Positions 24,920 through 34,646 are shown, counted from the stretch's first letter. The stretch: DNA of 64,000 nt from Piscinibacter sp. XHJ-5 (GCF_029855045.1 NZ_CP123228.1:3658001-3722000), one strand, 5' to 3'. Notes: generated by a model not told the origin, from the sequence alone. Made by a program: numbers and translations.

Positions 24920-25483
24920 GTGTCTGCACTGTCCCCACCCACCATGGGTCCGTTCGGCCGCTTCATCGAGCTGGTCGACCGCTTCTCCCTCATGCTCGGC
25001 GTGATCGCTGCGTGGTGCGTCGCCATCGCCTGCGGCGTCAGCGCCATCAACGCGATCGTGCGCTACGCGCTCAACATCGGCTCCAACGCCTGGCTGGAGC
25101 TGCAGTGGTACCTGTTCGCGGTGACGGTCTATTTCGGAGCGCCGGCGCTGCTCAAGCTCAACGAGCACGTGCGTGTCGACGTGCTCTACGGTGGACGTTC
25201 GCCGCGCACCAAGGCCTGGATCGACCTGCTGGGCCTGATCTTCTTCCTGATGCCGTTCTGCATCACGATGATCCTCATCTCGCGCAACTTCGTGCACGAC
25301 TCCTGGATGATCAAGGAGATGTCGTCCAGCGAAGGCGGCCTGATCCGCTGGCCGGTGAAGATCCTCATCCCCATCGGCTTCGGGCTGCTCGCGCTCCAGG
25401 GCGTGTCCGAGATCCTCAAGCGCATCGGCTATCTGAGCGGTCGCTACAACATGGACACCCACTACGAGAAGCCGCTGCAATGA
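24920..25483 (+). CDS. dctQ: TRAP transporter small permease DctQ
   Basis: With the GTG at 24920 (GGAG 8 bases upstream) the protein is 187 aa. It has four membrane helices and the DctQ pattern: a first helix around LGVIAAWCVAIACGVSAI, ELQWYLFAVTVYFGAPALLKLNEHVRVDVLY split across residues 60-90, and the WMIKEMSSSEGGLIRWPVK loop typical of the 2-oxoacid (TakQ-like) group. It supports the large permease in Na+-driven solute uptake. An ATG at 24944 is possible but has no ribosome site. It overlaps dctM by 4 bp. Confidence 0.9.
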   Translation: MSALSPPTMGPFGRFIELVDRFSLMLGVIAAWCVAIACGVSAINAIVRYALNIGSNAWLELQWYLFAVTVYFGAPALLKLNEHVRVDVLYGGRSPRTKAWIDLLGLIFFLMPFCITMILISRNFVHDSWMIKEMSSSEGGLIRWPVKILIPIGFGLLALQGVSEILKRIGYLSGRYNMDTHYEKPLQ

Positions 25484-27057
25484 TCGAATTGAACAACATG
25501 GCCCCGATCATGTTCGGGGGCCTGGTGATCGTGATGCTGATCGGCTTCCCGGTCGCCTTCTCGCTGTCGGCGCTCGGGCTCGGCTTCGGCTACTTCGCCG
25601 TCTACATGGGCGTCTTCCCGGAAGCCTTCATGGCGAACCTGCCGCTGCGGGTGTTCGGGATCATGTCCAACGAGCTGCTGCTCGCGATCCCGTTCTTCAC
25701 CTTCATGGGCGCCATCCTCGAGCGCTGCGGGCTCGCGGAGGACCTGCTCGAAGGCACCGGCCAGCTCTTCGGACGCGTGCCGGGCGGACTGGGTTTCGCC
25801 GTCATCATCGTGGGCGCCATCCTGGGTGCCATCACCGGCACGGTGGCGGCCAGCGTCATCGCGATGGGCGTGATTTCGCTGCCGATCATGATGCGCTACG
25901 GCTACAACATGCGCTACGCCACCGGCGTCATCGCCGCGTCCGGCACGATCACGCAGCTGATCCCGCCTTCGCTGGTGCTCGTGGTGCTGGCCGACCAGAT
26001 CGGCCGCTCGGTGGGCGACATGTACCGGGGCGCAATCGGCCCTTCGCTGCTGCAGACGGCGATGTTCCTCGTCTACACGGCCGGCATCGCCATCTTCTAT
26101 CCGAAGATGGTGCCGCCGCTGCCGCCGGAAGCGCGCCTGCAGCGCGGCTGGGCCCTGTGGAGCAAGGTGCTCTGGGGCATGGTGCCCTCCATCGTGCTGA
26201 TCTTCCTCGTGCTGGGGACCATCTTCATGGGTCTGGCCACGCCGACGGAAGCCGGTGCGCTTGGCGCGCTGGGCGCCGTCGTGCTCGCAGCGATGCATCG
26301 CCGGCTCACCTGGAAGCTGATGTGGCAGGGCATGGACTCGACCATGCGGATCTCCGCGATGGTCATCTTCATCCTGCTGGGCTCGACGGTCTTCTCGCTG
26401 GTGTTCCAGGGCGTCGACGGCAACGTCTGGGTCGAGCACATCCTCAAGCAGCTTCCCGGCGGGCCGGTCGGTTTCCTGATCGCGGTCAACCTGCTCGTGT
26501 TCTTCCTCGCCTTCTTCCTCGACTTCTTCGAGATCGCGTTCATCATCGTGCCGCTGCTCGCGCCGGTGGCGGACAAGGTGCTGCAGCCGATGATGCCGGC
26601 CGGGTCGCCGCCCGAGGCCGCGCTGATCTGGTTCGGCGTGCTGCTGTGCGTGAACATGCAGACGTCGTTCATGCATCCGCCGTTCGGCTTCGCCCTGTTC
26701 TACCTGCGCAGCATCGCGGACCAGATCTTCAAGAACAAGGCCATCGCGCGGCCTATCCTCTCCAAGGACATCTACCTGGGCGCCATTCCGTGGGTCGCGA
26801 TGCAGCTCATGCTGGTGGCGGTGGTCATCTTCTGGCCGGGCTCGGTGACCTTCTGGCTCGACGCCGAGGGCGCGGTCGACCTCGACAGCGCGACCAAGCA
26901 GCTCGAGCAGCTGCAGATGCAGGAGCCCGCCGAGCCGACACCGGCCATCCCCGAGGCGCCGGCCAGCGAGGCGGCGGACGCGCCCTCCTCGTCGAGCGCC
27001 GACGACCCGATGAAGGCGCTCGAAGAGTCGATGAAGAACGACGGCAAGAAGCAATAG
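25480..27057 (+). CDS. dctM: TRAP transporter large permease DctM
   Basis: The 525-aa integral membrane protein has about 12-13 helices and DctM family blocks: PFFTFMGAILERCGLAEDLL, GAILGAITGTVAASVIAMG, SGTITQLIPPSLVLVVLADQ and a C-terminal MQTSFMHPPFGFALFYLRS. It is the Na+-coupled channel of the TRAP system. The last 60 residues are an unusual acidic Pro/Ala/Ser-rich cytoplasmic tail (EPAEPTPAIPEAP and on) that is not part of the core fold. The ATG overlaps the dctQ stop. Confidence 0.93.
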   Translation: MIELNNMAPIMFGGLVIVMLIGFPVAFSLSALGLGFGYFAVYMGVFPEAFMANLPLRVFGIMSNELLLAIPFFTFMGAILERCGLAEDLLEGTGQLFGRVPGGLGFAVIIVGAILGAITGTVAASVIAMGVISLPIMMRYGYNMRYATGVIAASGTITQLIPPSLVLVVLADQIGRSVGDMYRGAIGPSLLQTAMFLVYTAGIAIFYPKMVPPLPPEARLQRGWALWSKVLWGMVPSIVLIFLVLGTIFMGLATPTEAGALGALGAVVLAAMHRRLTWKLMWQGMDSTMRISAMVIFILLGSTVFSLVFQGVDGNVWVEHILKQLPGGPVGFLIAVNLLVFFLAFFLDFFEIAFIIVPLLAPVADKVLQPMMPAGSPPEAALIWFGVLLCVNMQTSFMHPPFGFALFYLRSIADQIFKNKAIARPILSKDIYLGAIPWVAMQLMLVAVVIFWPGSVTFWLDAEGAVDLDSATKQLEQLQMQEPAEPTPAIPEAPASEAADAPSSSSADDPMKALEESMKNDGKKQ

Positions 27058-27071
27058 CGAAGTGCCGAACG

Positions 27072-27100
27072 AAAAAGGCCCCGCGGTGCGGGGCCTTTTT
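27072..27100. terminator. Bidirectional intrinsic terminator between dctM and dctP
   Basis: AAAAAGGCCCCGC (27072-27084) and GCGGGGCCTTTTT (27088-27100) are perfect 13-bp complements around GGT. The T-run on both strands makes it work for the rightward dctQM and the leftward dctP transcripts. Confidence 0.92.
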
Positions 27101-27117
27101 CATGAAGCGCCAACGGC

Positions 27118-28200
27118 TCAGAGTTGAGCGCGCTGCATGTAAGCGTCGAAGGTGGCTTCGGTGAAGCGGAACCACAGGTTCTGTTCCTTGCGGAAGGCCG
27201 AGTAGTCCTCGTAGATTTTCTTCCAGCTCGGATTCGAGGCGTTGAGCTCCGCGTAGACCTCGAGCGCCGCCTTGAACGCCGCATCCATCACCGGCTTCGG
27301 GAAGGCCACCAGCTTCGACTTCGAAGCGACGAGCTGCTTGAGCGCCACCGGGTTGCGTGCGTCATAGCGCGCCTGCATCTGCACGTGCGCATGCGAGGCG
27401 GCAGCTTCGATGATGTGCTTGTACTCGGCGCTCAGGCCTTCGTAGGCCTTGGAGTTCACGTACAGCGACAGCTGCGGGCCGCCTTCCCACCAGCCGGGGT
27501 AGTAGTAGTACGGCGCGACCTTGTTGAAGCCGAGCTTCTGGTCGTCGTAGGGACCGACCCATTCCGCCGCGTCGATGGTGCCCTTTTCAAGGGCCTGGTA
27601 GATCTCGCCGCCCGGAATGTTCTGCGGCACGCCGCCGATGCGCGCCAGCACGGCCCCGCCGAAGCCGCCGATGCGCATCTTCAGGCCCTTGATGTCGGCC
27701 AGCGTCTTGATTTCCTTGCGGTACCAGCCGCCCATCTGCGCGCCGGTATTGCCCATCGGAAAGTTGACGATGTTGGACTTGGCATAGAACTCGCGCGTCA
27801 GCTTGAGGCCGTTGCCTTCATACATCCACGCTGACATCTGCCGGCTGTTGAGACCGAAAGGAATGGCGCAGTCGAGCGCGTAAGTGGGGTCCTTGCCGAA
27901 GAAGTAGTACGGCGCGGTGTGCGCCATCTCGACGGTGGCTTGCGACACGCCGTCGAGCACGCCGAACGGAGGCATGAGCTCACCGCCGGCATGGACCGAG
28001 ATCTGGAACTTGCCTCCGCTCATCTCGCCGACCATCTTCGCGAAGACCTCGGCGGCTCCATAGATGGTGTCCAGTGCCTTGGGAAAGCTGGAAGCGAGGC
28101 GCCAGCGAATGTTGGCTTGGGCGTGAACGACCGCAGGTGCGACACCTGTGGCGAGCACGCCTGCCAGACCGGCTCCGTGAACGAATGCCCGACGTTGCAT
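27118..28200 (-). CDS. dctP: TRAP substrate-binding protein DctP, TakP-like (2-oxoacid type)
   Basis: From the ATG at 28200 the protein is 360 aa with a twin-arginine-like signal peptide (MQRRAFVHGAGLAGVLATG). Diagnostic family blocks follow: AEVFAKMVGEMSGGKFQISV, ALDCAIPFGLNSRQMSAWMY, KMRIGGFGGAVLARIGGVPQ and IDAAEWVGPYDDQKLGFNKV. This is the TakP-like subgroup that binds alpha-keto acids or related carboxylates in the periplasm. Unusually the gene is convergent to dctQM with a shared terminator, so binding protein and permease are transcribed separately. Ligand identity is inferred from the subgroup only. Confidence 0.88.
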   Translation of the reverse strand: MQRRAFVHGAGLAGVLATGVAPAVVHAQANIRWRLASSFPKALDTIYGAAEVFAKMVGEMSGGKFQISVHAGGELMPPFGVLDGVSQATVEMAHTAPYYFFGKDPTYALDCAIPFGLNSRQMSAWMYEGNGLKLTREFYAKSNIVNFPMGNTGAQMGGWYRKEIKTLADIKGLKMRIGGFGGAVLARIGGVPQNIPGGEIYQALEKGTIDAAEWVGPYDDQKLGFNKVAPYYYYPGWWEGGPQLSLYVNSKAYEGLSAEYKHIIEAAASHAHVQMQARYDARNPVALKQLVASKSKLVAFPKPVMDAAFKAALEVYAELNASNPSWKKIYEDYSAFRKEQNLWFRFTEATFDAYMQRAQL

Positions 28201-28325
28201 GTATCTATCTCCTGATTTCTGGTGCGAAAGGTCCAGACGCGCGGAAATTCTAGAAGTGGCCCCCAGGGCACCCACCCGGATTTACCCGTGCGAGAAACAC
28301 CGCACGGCCGCCCACCGTCAAGGCT

Positions 28326-29735
28326 TCACGAGCCGGCGATCTTCATTCGTTCGATCAGCACCGAACCGATGGTCTTGCCGCCCAGCGTGTACGCGTCGGC
28401 GCCCACGGCCGCCATGCCCTTGAACATGTCGCGCAGGTTGCCGGCGATGGTGATCTCGTGCACCGGGTAGGCGATGCGGCCGTTCTCCACCCAGAATCCG
28501 GCGGCGCCGCGCGAATAGTCGCCGGTCACATAGTTGACGCCCTGCCCCATCAGCTCGATGACGAAGAGGCCGCGGTGCAGCTTGCGCAGCATCGCATCGA
28601 GGTCGTCGCCCGGCTGAGTGAGCCGGCTGGTGAGCATGAGATTCTGCGAGCCGCCTGCGTGGCCGGTGGTGCGCATGCCGAGCTTGCGCGCCGAGTAGCT
28701 CGACAGGAAATACCCCTGCACGACGCCGCCGGTGACCACGTCGCGCACCTGCGTGACGACGCCTTCGTCGTCGAACGGCGCGCTGCCCTTGCCGCGCCGC
28801 TGGTGTGGATCTTCATGGATGTCGACGTGCTCCGGCAGGACCGGCTTGCCCAGCGAGTCGAGCAGGAAGCTCGACTTGCGGTACAGCGCGCCGCCGCTGG
28901 TCGCCTGCACGTAAGCGCCGAGCAGTCCGGCGGCCACCGTCGACTCGTACAGCACAGGCACTTCGCAGGTGGGAATCTTGCGCGAGTCGAGCCGCGACAG
29001 CGCGCGCTGGGCGGCATAGCGGCCCACTGCCTCGGGCGGCGCCAGGTCGCCCGGCGCGCGCATCGAGCTGTACCAGGCGTCGCGCTGCATGTCGTCGCCG
29101 CCCTTGCCCGGCAGCGACGCGATGGGCGCTACCGACAGCGAGTGCCGCGAGCTCGCATAGCCGCCGCGAAAGCCGCGTGTATTGCCCGCAAAGAAGTGCG
29201 ACTGCTGCGCCGACACGCCGGCGCCTTCCGAATTGGTGATGCGGCGGTCGACCTCCAGCGCGGCACGCTCGCAGCGCGTGGCAATCTCGACCGCCTCTTC
29301 GGCCGCGATGGTCCACGGATGGAAGAGGTCCAGGTCGCGCACTGCCGCGTCGCCGCGCGCCAGGTCCTGCTCGTCGGGCAGGCCGGCGGCCGGATCCTCG
29401 GCGGTGAAGCGGGCGATGTCGTAGGCCGCACGCACCGTCTGCTCCAGCGCCGCACGAGAGAAGTCGGATGTGCTCGCATTGCCGCGCCGCTTGCCGATGT
29501 AGACGGACACGCCCATCGACTTGTCGCGATTGCGCTCGACGTTCTCCACCGCGCTCTTGCGCACCGACACCGACAGGCCGACACCCTCCGACACCTCCAC
29601 GCCCGCATCGCTGGCCCCGAGCGACTTCGCGAACGTCAGCGCGTCCTCGACCAGCTGCTGGAACTGCTCGCGCGAGTAGGCGAATCCGGAGCGGCCGGCC
29701 TGGGAGGATGCGGCGGGCGGGGTGGCGATGGCCAT
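28326..29735 (-). CDS. pmbA: Metallopeptidase subunit PmbA (TldE)
   Basis: The 469-aa protein is a full-length PmbA: NVERNRDKSMGVSVYIGKR near residue 68, GTSH-type GGALYRKSSFLLDSLG near 275, and a C-terminal FWVENGRIAYPVHEITIAGN. PmbA pairs with TldD to form the protease that trims unfolded and modified peptides; the metal site is in TldD, and accordingly no HExxxH motif is present here. It is divergent from yjgA, a conserved pairing in proteobacteria. Confidence 0.94.
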   Translation of the reverse strand: MAIATPPAASSQAGRSGFAYSREQFQQLVEDALTFAKSLGASDAGVEVSEGVGLSVSVRKSAVENVERNRDKSMGVSVYIGKRRGNASTSDFSRAALEQTVRAAYDIARFTAEDPAAGLPDEQDLARGDAAVRDLDLFHPWTIAAEEAVEIATRCERAALEVDRRITNSEGAGVSAQQSHFFAGNTRGFRGGYASSRHSLSVAPIASLPGKGGDDMQRDAWYSSMRAPGDLAPPEAVGRYAAQRALSRLDSRKIPTCEVPVLYESTVAAGLLGAYVQATSGGALYRKSSFLLDSLGKPVLPEHVDIHEDPHQRRGKGSAPFDDEGVVTQVRDVVTGGVVQGYFLSSYSARKLGMRTTGHAGGSQNLMLTSRLTQPGDDLDAMLRKLHRGLFVIELMGQGVNYVTGDYSRGAAGFWVENGRIAYPVHEITIAGNLRDMFKGMAAVGADAYTLGGKTIGSVLIERMKIAGS

Positions 29736-29819
29736 TGGTTGTTGCCGAGGAAGCGTCGGCTCTTGTGGGGCAGCGGACTATCATACTCACCGCCTTCCCT
29801 CCCTTTCATCGACGCTGCT

Positions 29820-30356
29820 GTGCGAGCGACTCCCCCTTCCTCCCAAGACGACGCGAATCCGGCCGCCACGCCCGAAGACGATCGCCCCAGCAAGACCCAG
29901 CGCAAGAAGGCGTCGCACGACCTGCAGGATCTCGGCGAAGCGCTGGTCGCGATGCCCGACGATCGCCTGGCCGACTTGGCCATGGACGAGACGCTGCTCG
30001 AGGCGATCCGCGAATACAAGCGCACCCGCAGCCACGAGGGACGGCGGCGGCAGATGCAGTACATCGGCAAGCTGATGCGCCGCGCCGACCCCGAGCCGCT
30101 CCGGGAGGCAGTGGCCGCCATGCAGCTCGGCCGCGCCAAGGATGCACTCGCGCTGCACGAAGCCGAACGCTGGCGCGTCGAGCTGATTGCCGGCGACGAG
30201 GCACTGACGCGCTGGACCGCCGAGCATCCGCAGGCCGATCTGCAGCAGCTGCGCAGCCTGGTGCGCGCCGCCCGCAAGGACGCCGCCGCCGCGCCCGAGC
30301 AGCGAAGCGGGCGCGCCTATCGCGACCTGTTCAAGTTCATCAAGCAGCAGCTCTGA
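29820..30356 (+). CDS. yjgA: Ribosome-associated protein YjgA (DUF615)
   Basis: The likely start is GTG 29820, giving 178 aa. The family core is clear: SKTQRKKASHDLQDLGEALV, LREYKRT-type EAIREYKRTRSHEGRRRQMQ, YIGKLMRRADPEPL and a C-terminal RAYRDLFKFIKQQL. YjgA associates with late 50S precursors. It is highly charged and helical. Divergent pmbA on one side and mog 7 bases downstream give the conserved pmbA-yjgA-mog order. No strong ribosome site marks the GTG. Confidence 0.88.
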   Translation: MRATPPSSQDDANPAATPEDDRPSKTQRKKASHDLQDLGEALVAMPDDRLADLAMDETLLEAIREYKRTRSHEGRRRQMQYIGKLMRRADPEPLREAVAAMQLGRAKDALALHEAERWRVELIAGDEALTRWTAEHPQADLQQLRSLVRAARKDAAAAPEQRSGRAYRDLFKFIKQQL

Positions 30357-30362
30357 GCCGCC

Positions 30363-30935
30363 ATGAGTCAAACCTTCGATCCTGTGCGCATCGGCGTCGT
30401 GTCGATCAGCGACCGCGCCTCTTCCGGCGTCTACGAAGACAAGGGCATCCCCGCGCTGAAGGAATGGCTGTCGCGCGCGGTGCGCAACCCCATCGACTGG
30501 CAGGCCAGGCTCATCCCCGACGAGCAGGAGGGCATCAGCGCGGCCCTGCGAGAGCTCGTCGACGAGGTGGGCTGCGACCTGGTGCTGACCACGGGCGGTA
30601 CGGGTCCCGCGCCGCGCGACGTGACGCCCGAGGCCACATTGGCGGTGGCCGACAAGACCATGCCCGGGTTCGGCGAGCAGATGCGGCAGATCAGCCTGCA
30701 CTTCGTGCCGACCGCCATCCTGTCGCGGCAGGTCGCGGTGATTCGCGGCAAGGCGCTCATCATCAATCTGCCGGGACAGCCCCGCGCCATCGCCGAGACG
30801 CTGGAGGGGCTGCCGCAGCGGCAGCCGCCGGTGCACGGCATCTTCGCGGCGGTGCCTTATTGCATCGATCTGATCGGCGGGCCCTACATCGAGTGCGACG
30901 AAGCGGTGTGCAAGGCCTGGCGACCGAAGCGCTAG
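30363..30935 (+). CDS. mog: Molybdopterin adenylyltransferase (MoaB/Mog)
   Basis: The 190-aa protein has the Mog/MoaB fold: IGVVSISDRASSGVYEDKG, DLVLTTGGTGPAPRDVTPEA with the MPT-binding TGGTG loop, and the C-terminal INLPGQPRAIAETL. It adenylates molybdopterin so that molybdenum can be inserted. The cofactor is needed by the nitrate reductase NasA encoded 14 kb upstream. It follows yjgA by 7 bases. Confidence 0.93.
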   Translation: MSQTFDPVRIGVVSISDRASSGVYEDKGIPALKEWLSRAVRNPIDWQARLIPDEQEGISAALRELVDEVGCDLVLTTGGTGPAPRDVTPEATLAVADKTMPGFGEQMRQISLHFVPTAILSRQVAVIRGKALIINLPGQPRAIAETLEGLPQRQPPVHGIFAAVPYCIDLIGGPYIECDEAVCKAWRPKR

Positions 30936-30970
30936 CTGACGACAGGATCGGGCTTGGCCGCGCGCTCTTG

Positions 30971-31006
30971 CCCTCACCCCGGCCTCTCCCGCGAGCGGGC
31001 AGGGAG
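30971..31006. repeat. REP-like palindromic repeat
   Basis: The sequence CCCTCACCCC-GG-CCTCTCCCGC followed by GAGCGGGCAGGGAG folds into an imperfect hairpin (CTCCCGC with GCGGG-C-AGGGAG). The CCCTCACCCC..CTCTCCCGC..GCGGG pattern is the form of dispersed intergenic repeats seen in many beta- and gammaproteobacterial genomes. It lies between the convergent mog and cysE genes and may also act as a transcription end. Only one copy is seen in this window. Confidence 0.5.
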
Positions 31007-31015
31007 CGCAAGTCG

Positions 31016-31783
31016 CTAGCGCATCAGTTGCTTGAGGTGATCCGCATCGAAGTCTTCCGTGGTCTGCGCATCGCTCGGCACGCATTCCTCGGTCTTGGCC
31101 GGTGACAGCTTCTCGATCGCCGCCCACAGCAGCGCGATCTGGTGCTCGTGCCCCGCGGCGTTGTCGATCAGGCCCTTCATCGCCTGGGCGACCGGATCGT
31201 CACCCTGCGTGACGCCGTAGGCAGAGAAACCCATGCGGGCCGACAGCTCCTCGCGCCGCGACTCTGCCGTGGCCTCGATGATGCGCGCCGGGATGCCCAC
31301 CGCCGTGGCGCCGGGAGGCACCGGCTTCAGCAGCACCGCGTTGGCGCCGACTCGCGCGCCGTCGCCCACGGTGAAGCCGCCCAGCACCTTGGCGCCGGCG
31401 CTGACGACCACGCCGCGGCCCAGCGTGGGATGCCGCTTCGTGCCCTTGTACAGCGACGTGCCGCCCAGCGTGACGCCCTGGTAGAGCGTGCATTCGTCGC
31501 CCACCTCGGCCGTCTCGCCGATCACGATGCCCAGGCCGTGGTCGATGAACACGCGCCGGCCGATGGTGGCGCCGGGATGGATCTCGATGCCGGTGAGCCA
31601 GCGCGCGGCGTTGGAGATGAAGCGCGCCGACCAGTGCCAGCCCCGTGTCCAGCAGCTGTGGGCCCAGCGATGCAGCACCAGGGCGTGCAGGCCCGGGTAA
31701 CAAGTCAACACCTCCCACTTGGAGCGCGCGGCGGGGTCGCGCTCGAGGATGCAGGCGATGTCTTCTCGGAGGCGCTCGAACAT
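31016..31783 (-). CDS. cysE: Serine O-acetyltransferase CysE
   Basis: The 255-aa protein has an N-terminal helical domain ([20 protein letters not shown]) and a left-handed beta-helix of hexapeptide repeats: [36 protein letters not shown] and [20 protein letters not shown]. These carry the active-site His and Asp residues. It makes O-acetylserine from serine and acetyl-CoA, the first step to cysteine. The C-terminal 60 residues are more variable than in E. coli CysE, so cysteine feedback may differ. Confidence 0.93.
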   Translation of the reverse strand: MFERLREDIACILERDPAARSKWEVLTCYPGLHALVLHRWAHSCWTRGWHWSARFISNAARWLTGIEIHPGATIGRRVFIDHGLGIVIGETAEVGDECTLYQGVTLGGTSLYKGTKRHPTLGRGVVVSAGAKVLGGFTVGDGARVGANAVLLKPVPPGATAVGIPARIIEATAESRREELSARMGFSAYGVTQGDDPVAQAMKGLIDNAAGHEHQIALLWAAIEKLSPAKTEECVPSDAQTTEDFDADHLKQLMR

Positions 31784-31855
31784 GGGAGTCGGCTTCAGTG
31801 GTGCGCAGGTCAGTTTATCCGGGAGGCCCGCGCCGCGCAGGGCGCGGACAAGGCG

Positions 31856-32584
31856 TCAACGTCGCTCGCGGGCCGCGATGGCACGCGCGATGCCGCGCAG
31901 GATGTGGATCTCCTCGCGCGTGAGCCCGGCGCGGTTGAGCAGCTGGTTGAGCCGCGGCATCAGCTTCTTCGGAGCGGCGGGATCGAGGAATCCGATCTGC
32001 TCGAGCACGCCCTGCCAATGCACCAGCGCGCCCTGCACCGCCGCCGCGTCGGCCCATTCGGGCTCGCGCGTGCGCGGCTGCACCGCGAAGCCGCCCAGCG
32101 CCTCGCGCCAGTCGTAGGCGATCAGCTGCACGGCCTGCGCGAGGTTGAGCGAGCCGTAGGCGGGGTGGGTGGGGATGCTGAGACAGGCGTGGCAGCGGTA
32201 CACGTCGTCGTTGCTCATGCCGAAGCGCTCGGATCCGAAGACGAAGGCCACGCGCTGCGCGTCGGCGTCCAGCGTGGCGAAAAGCGCGCGCGGCGCATGC
32301 GTGGGCGGACCGAAGTCGCGCGGCGTCATCGCGGTGGCGCAGGCGAAGGTGATGCCGTCGAGCGCCTCGGCCAGCGTGCCGGCGATGCGCGCCTGCCCCA
32401 GAACGTCGGTGGCGCCGCTGGCCATCGCCAGCGCATCGGGCTGCGTGAGCACGTCGGGAAGGCGCGGGGCGACGAGCACGAGATCGCAAAACCCCATCAC
32501 CTTCATCGCCCGCGCCGCCGCACCCACATTGCCGGCGTGGCTCGTATTCAACAGGATGAAGCGCGTGGAGTCGGCTGCGGGCAT
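31856..32584 (-). CDS. trmJ: tRNA/rRNA 2'-O-methyltransferase TrmJ (SPOUT family)
   Basis: From the ATG at 32584 the protein is 242 aa. SPOUT motifs are intact: [20 protein letters not shown] (motif 1), [20 protein letters not shown] (motif 2) and [22 protein letters not shown] (motif 3). The C-terminal extension ([14 protein letters not shown]) is typical of TrmJ, which 2'-O-methylates position 32 of tRNAs. It is divergent from suhB, the standard order in Burkholderiales. Confidence 0.92.
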   Translation of the reverse strand: MPAADSTRFILLNTSHAGNVGAAARAMKVMGFCDLVLVAPRLPDVLTQPDALAMASGATDVLGQARIAGTLAEALDGITFACATAMTPRDFGPPTHAPRALFATLDADAQRVAFVFGSERFGMSNDDVYRCHACLSIPTHPAYGSLNLAQAVQLIAYDWREALGGFAVQPRTREPEWADAAAVQGALVHWQGVLEQIGFLDPAAPKKLMPRLNQLLNRAGLTREEIHILRGIARAIAARERR

Positions 32585-32713
32585 GGTGCGCCGGGTAAAA
32601 TTGCGATTATCCGCAGCGATGCTCACCGCAGCATTGCCACAGCGCGGCACGGCGCCCCAGGCGCCGTGCGCTCTTTCCCACTGCCCGCCCGGTCTTTTCC
32701 CCAAGGTTGCCCC

Positions 32714-33658
32714 ATGTCGCAAGCGCTCCATCCCATGCTCAACATCGCCGTCAAGGCGGCTCGCGCGGCGGGGGCGATCATCAACCGGGCCTCGCTCGAC
32801 CTCGACCTGCTCAAGGTCAACACCAAGTCGCCGAACGACTTCGTCACCGAGGTGGACCAGGCCGCCGAGCAGGCCATCATCGAGACGCTGCTGAACGCCT
32901 ACCCCGGCCACGGCATCCTGGCCGAGGAATCCGGACGCGCGCACGGCGCCCAGCACAGCGACTACGTCTGGATCATCGACCCGCTCGACGGCACCACCAA
33001 CTTCATCCACGGCTTCCCGGTCTACGCGGTGTCCATCGCGCTCACCTTCAAGGGCCAGGTGCAGCAGGCCGTGGTCTACGACCCGACGCGCAACGACCTC
33101 TTCTACGCCTCCAAGGGGCGCGGCGCCTTCCTCAACGACAAGCGGCTGCGCGTGTCCAAGCGCACGCGCATGCAGGAATCGCTGGTCGGCACCGGGTTCC
33201 CGTTCCGCAAGGGCGACAACTTCAAGCGCTATGTGCAGATGTTCGAGGCCGTCATGCAGAACTGCGCCGGCCTGCGCCGCCCCGGCGCCGCGGCGCTCGA
33301 CCTGTGCTACGTCGCCGCCGGCTACTACGACGGCTTCTTCGAGACCGGGCTCAATCCGTGGGACGTGGCCGCGGGCTCGCTGCTGATCACCGAGGCCGGG
33401 GGGCTGATCGGAAACTTCACCGGCGAGGCCGACTACATGTACCAGCGTGAGGTCGTCGCGGGCAACCCCAAGATCTACGGACAGCTCGTGCAGATCCTGT
33501 CGCCGTACACCCGCGTGATCAAGGCCGATGAGGCCGCCGTCCACGAGGCGCCCGCGCTGACCCCCGAAGCCGCGCTCGCGGCCACGGTGGCCAAGGCGGC
33601 CGAGCCGCCGAAGAAGAAGGGGCCGGTGCGCATCCGCAAGGACGACGCGGCCGTCTGA
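32714..33658 (+). CDS. suhB: Inositol-1-monophosphatase SuhB
   Basis: The 314-aa protein contains the Mg2+ phosphatase motifs: [40 protein letters not shown] near residue 85 and [19 protein letters not shown] near 215. It hydrolyses inositol monophosphate and, in E. coli, also joins NusA/NusG in rRNA antitermination. A Lys/Pro/Ala-rich tail of about 45 residues ([17 protein letters not shown]) extends the usual 267-aa length, as in other betaproteobacteria. It is divergent from trmJ across a 129-bp promoter gap. Confidence 0.93.
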   Translation: MSQALHPMLNIAVKAARAAGAIINRASLDLDLLKVNTKSPNDFVTEVDQAAEQAIIETLLNAYPGHGILAEESGRAHGAQHSDYVWIIDPLDGTTNFIHGFPVYAVSIALTFKGQVQQAVVYDPTRNDLFYASKGRGAFLNDKRLRVSKRTRMQESLVGTGFPFRKGDNFKRYVQMFEAVMQNCAGLRRPGAAALDLCYVAAGYYDGFFETGLNPWDVAAGSLLITEAGGLIGNFTGEADYMYQREVVAGNPKIYGQLVQILSPYTRVIKADEAAVHEAPALTPEAALAATVAKAAEPPKKKGPVRIRKDDAAV

Positions 33659-33739
33659 CCGGGGCACCGCGGTGACCCAACTGCCTCCGCCCGGCGCCGA
33701 CCTGAGCGCCCACACGCCGATGATGTCAGCCGTCCTAGG

Positions 33740-34231
33740 GACGCCGTCGTAGGGAGCGGCGGCCAGTGGTACAGCGCCTCACTGGCGGCCGACGGCAGTG
33801 GCACCTTCGATCTCATCGGGCTGGCGCAGGTCGATCTCGACCTTGCGACCGCGGGAGTCCAGAGCGTGCCGGGAGGCCCCGGAGGCTTCGTCTACATCCC
33901 CGGCGGCAACGCCGGCTTCGGCGGCGACAGCATGCTGATCTCGGAGTATTCGGCCGGCATGGTCGGCGCGTACCAGCTCGACGCCAGCGGCAACCCGCTC
34001 GTGGCGACGCGGCGTACCTTCCTCTCTGCCCTGACCGGCGCCGAAGGGGCGGTCATCGACCCGGTTACCGGCGACTTCCTGTTCTCGACCTTCGGCGGAG
34101 GCAGCCGTGTGGTGCGTGTGTCCGGCTTCCTGGCGCCGACGCCGGTCATCCCGGAACCGGGGACGTGGGCGCTGATGATCGCGGGCTTGGCGGGGATCGG
34201 CGCGTTCGCGAGGCGGCATCGGCCGTGTTAG
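33740..34231 (+). pseudogene. Truncated PEP-CTERM exported protein
   Basis: An open frame without any start codon until GTG 33866 reads as an extracellular beta-propeller-like fragment (LIGLAQVDLDLATAGVQS, GAVIDPVTGDFLFSTFGGG) and ends with a textbook PEP-CTERM sorting tail: VIPEPGTWALMIAGLAGIGA then FARRH. The frame stays open back to the suhB stop, but no signal peptide is present, so the 5' part is lost. PEP-CTERM proteins are processed by exosortase to the cell surface; no exosortase gene is in the window. The neighbouring istB fragment suggests loss by IS activity. Confidence 0.75.
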
Positions 34232-34313
34232 CCGACTCTCAGGGCGCGCCGGCCAGGACAGGAGGGGCGGGCTTGCGCCACTGCGCCGCGAACGACCTCC
34301 GTTCGCCCGACCG

Positions 34314-34646
34314 TTGCGCGGCCTGCGACTGGACGGAATCGTGCATGCGCTGTCGGACCGGGCCGCCGGCGCTGCCGCGGCCGAACTGAACTTCGACGAG
34401 GGCCTGGCGATGCTGGTGCAGCGCGAGATCGACTGGCGTGAAGGCAAGCGCCTGGCGCGGCTGCTGAAGGCGGCCTAGCTCAAGGTCGGCAGCGCCTGCA
34501 TCGAAGACATCAACTGGCGCGGCTCGCGCGGGCTGGACCGCAACCTCATCACCGCACTGGCCGGCTGCGACTGGCCGCGCCACGGTCACAACGTCCTGAT
34601 CACAGGTGCGACCGGGGTCGGCAAGACATGGTCGGCTTGTGCACTG
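34314..34646 (+). pseudogene. IS21-family istB fragment with internal stop
   Basis: The reading frame matches IstB helper ATPases: LRLDGIVHALSDRA, FDEGLAMLVQREIDWREGKR, then TAG at 34476-34478, then IEDINWRGSRGLDRNLI and the Walker A loop LITGATGVGKTWSACAL, where the match ends abruptly at about 34646. Both ends are missing and no istA transposase or terminal repeats are seen, so this is a dead IS21 remnant. It lies between the broken PEP-CTERM gene and the glycosidase genes. Confidence 0.85.
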
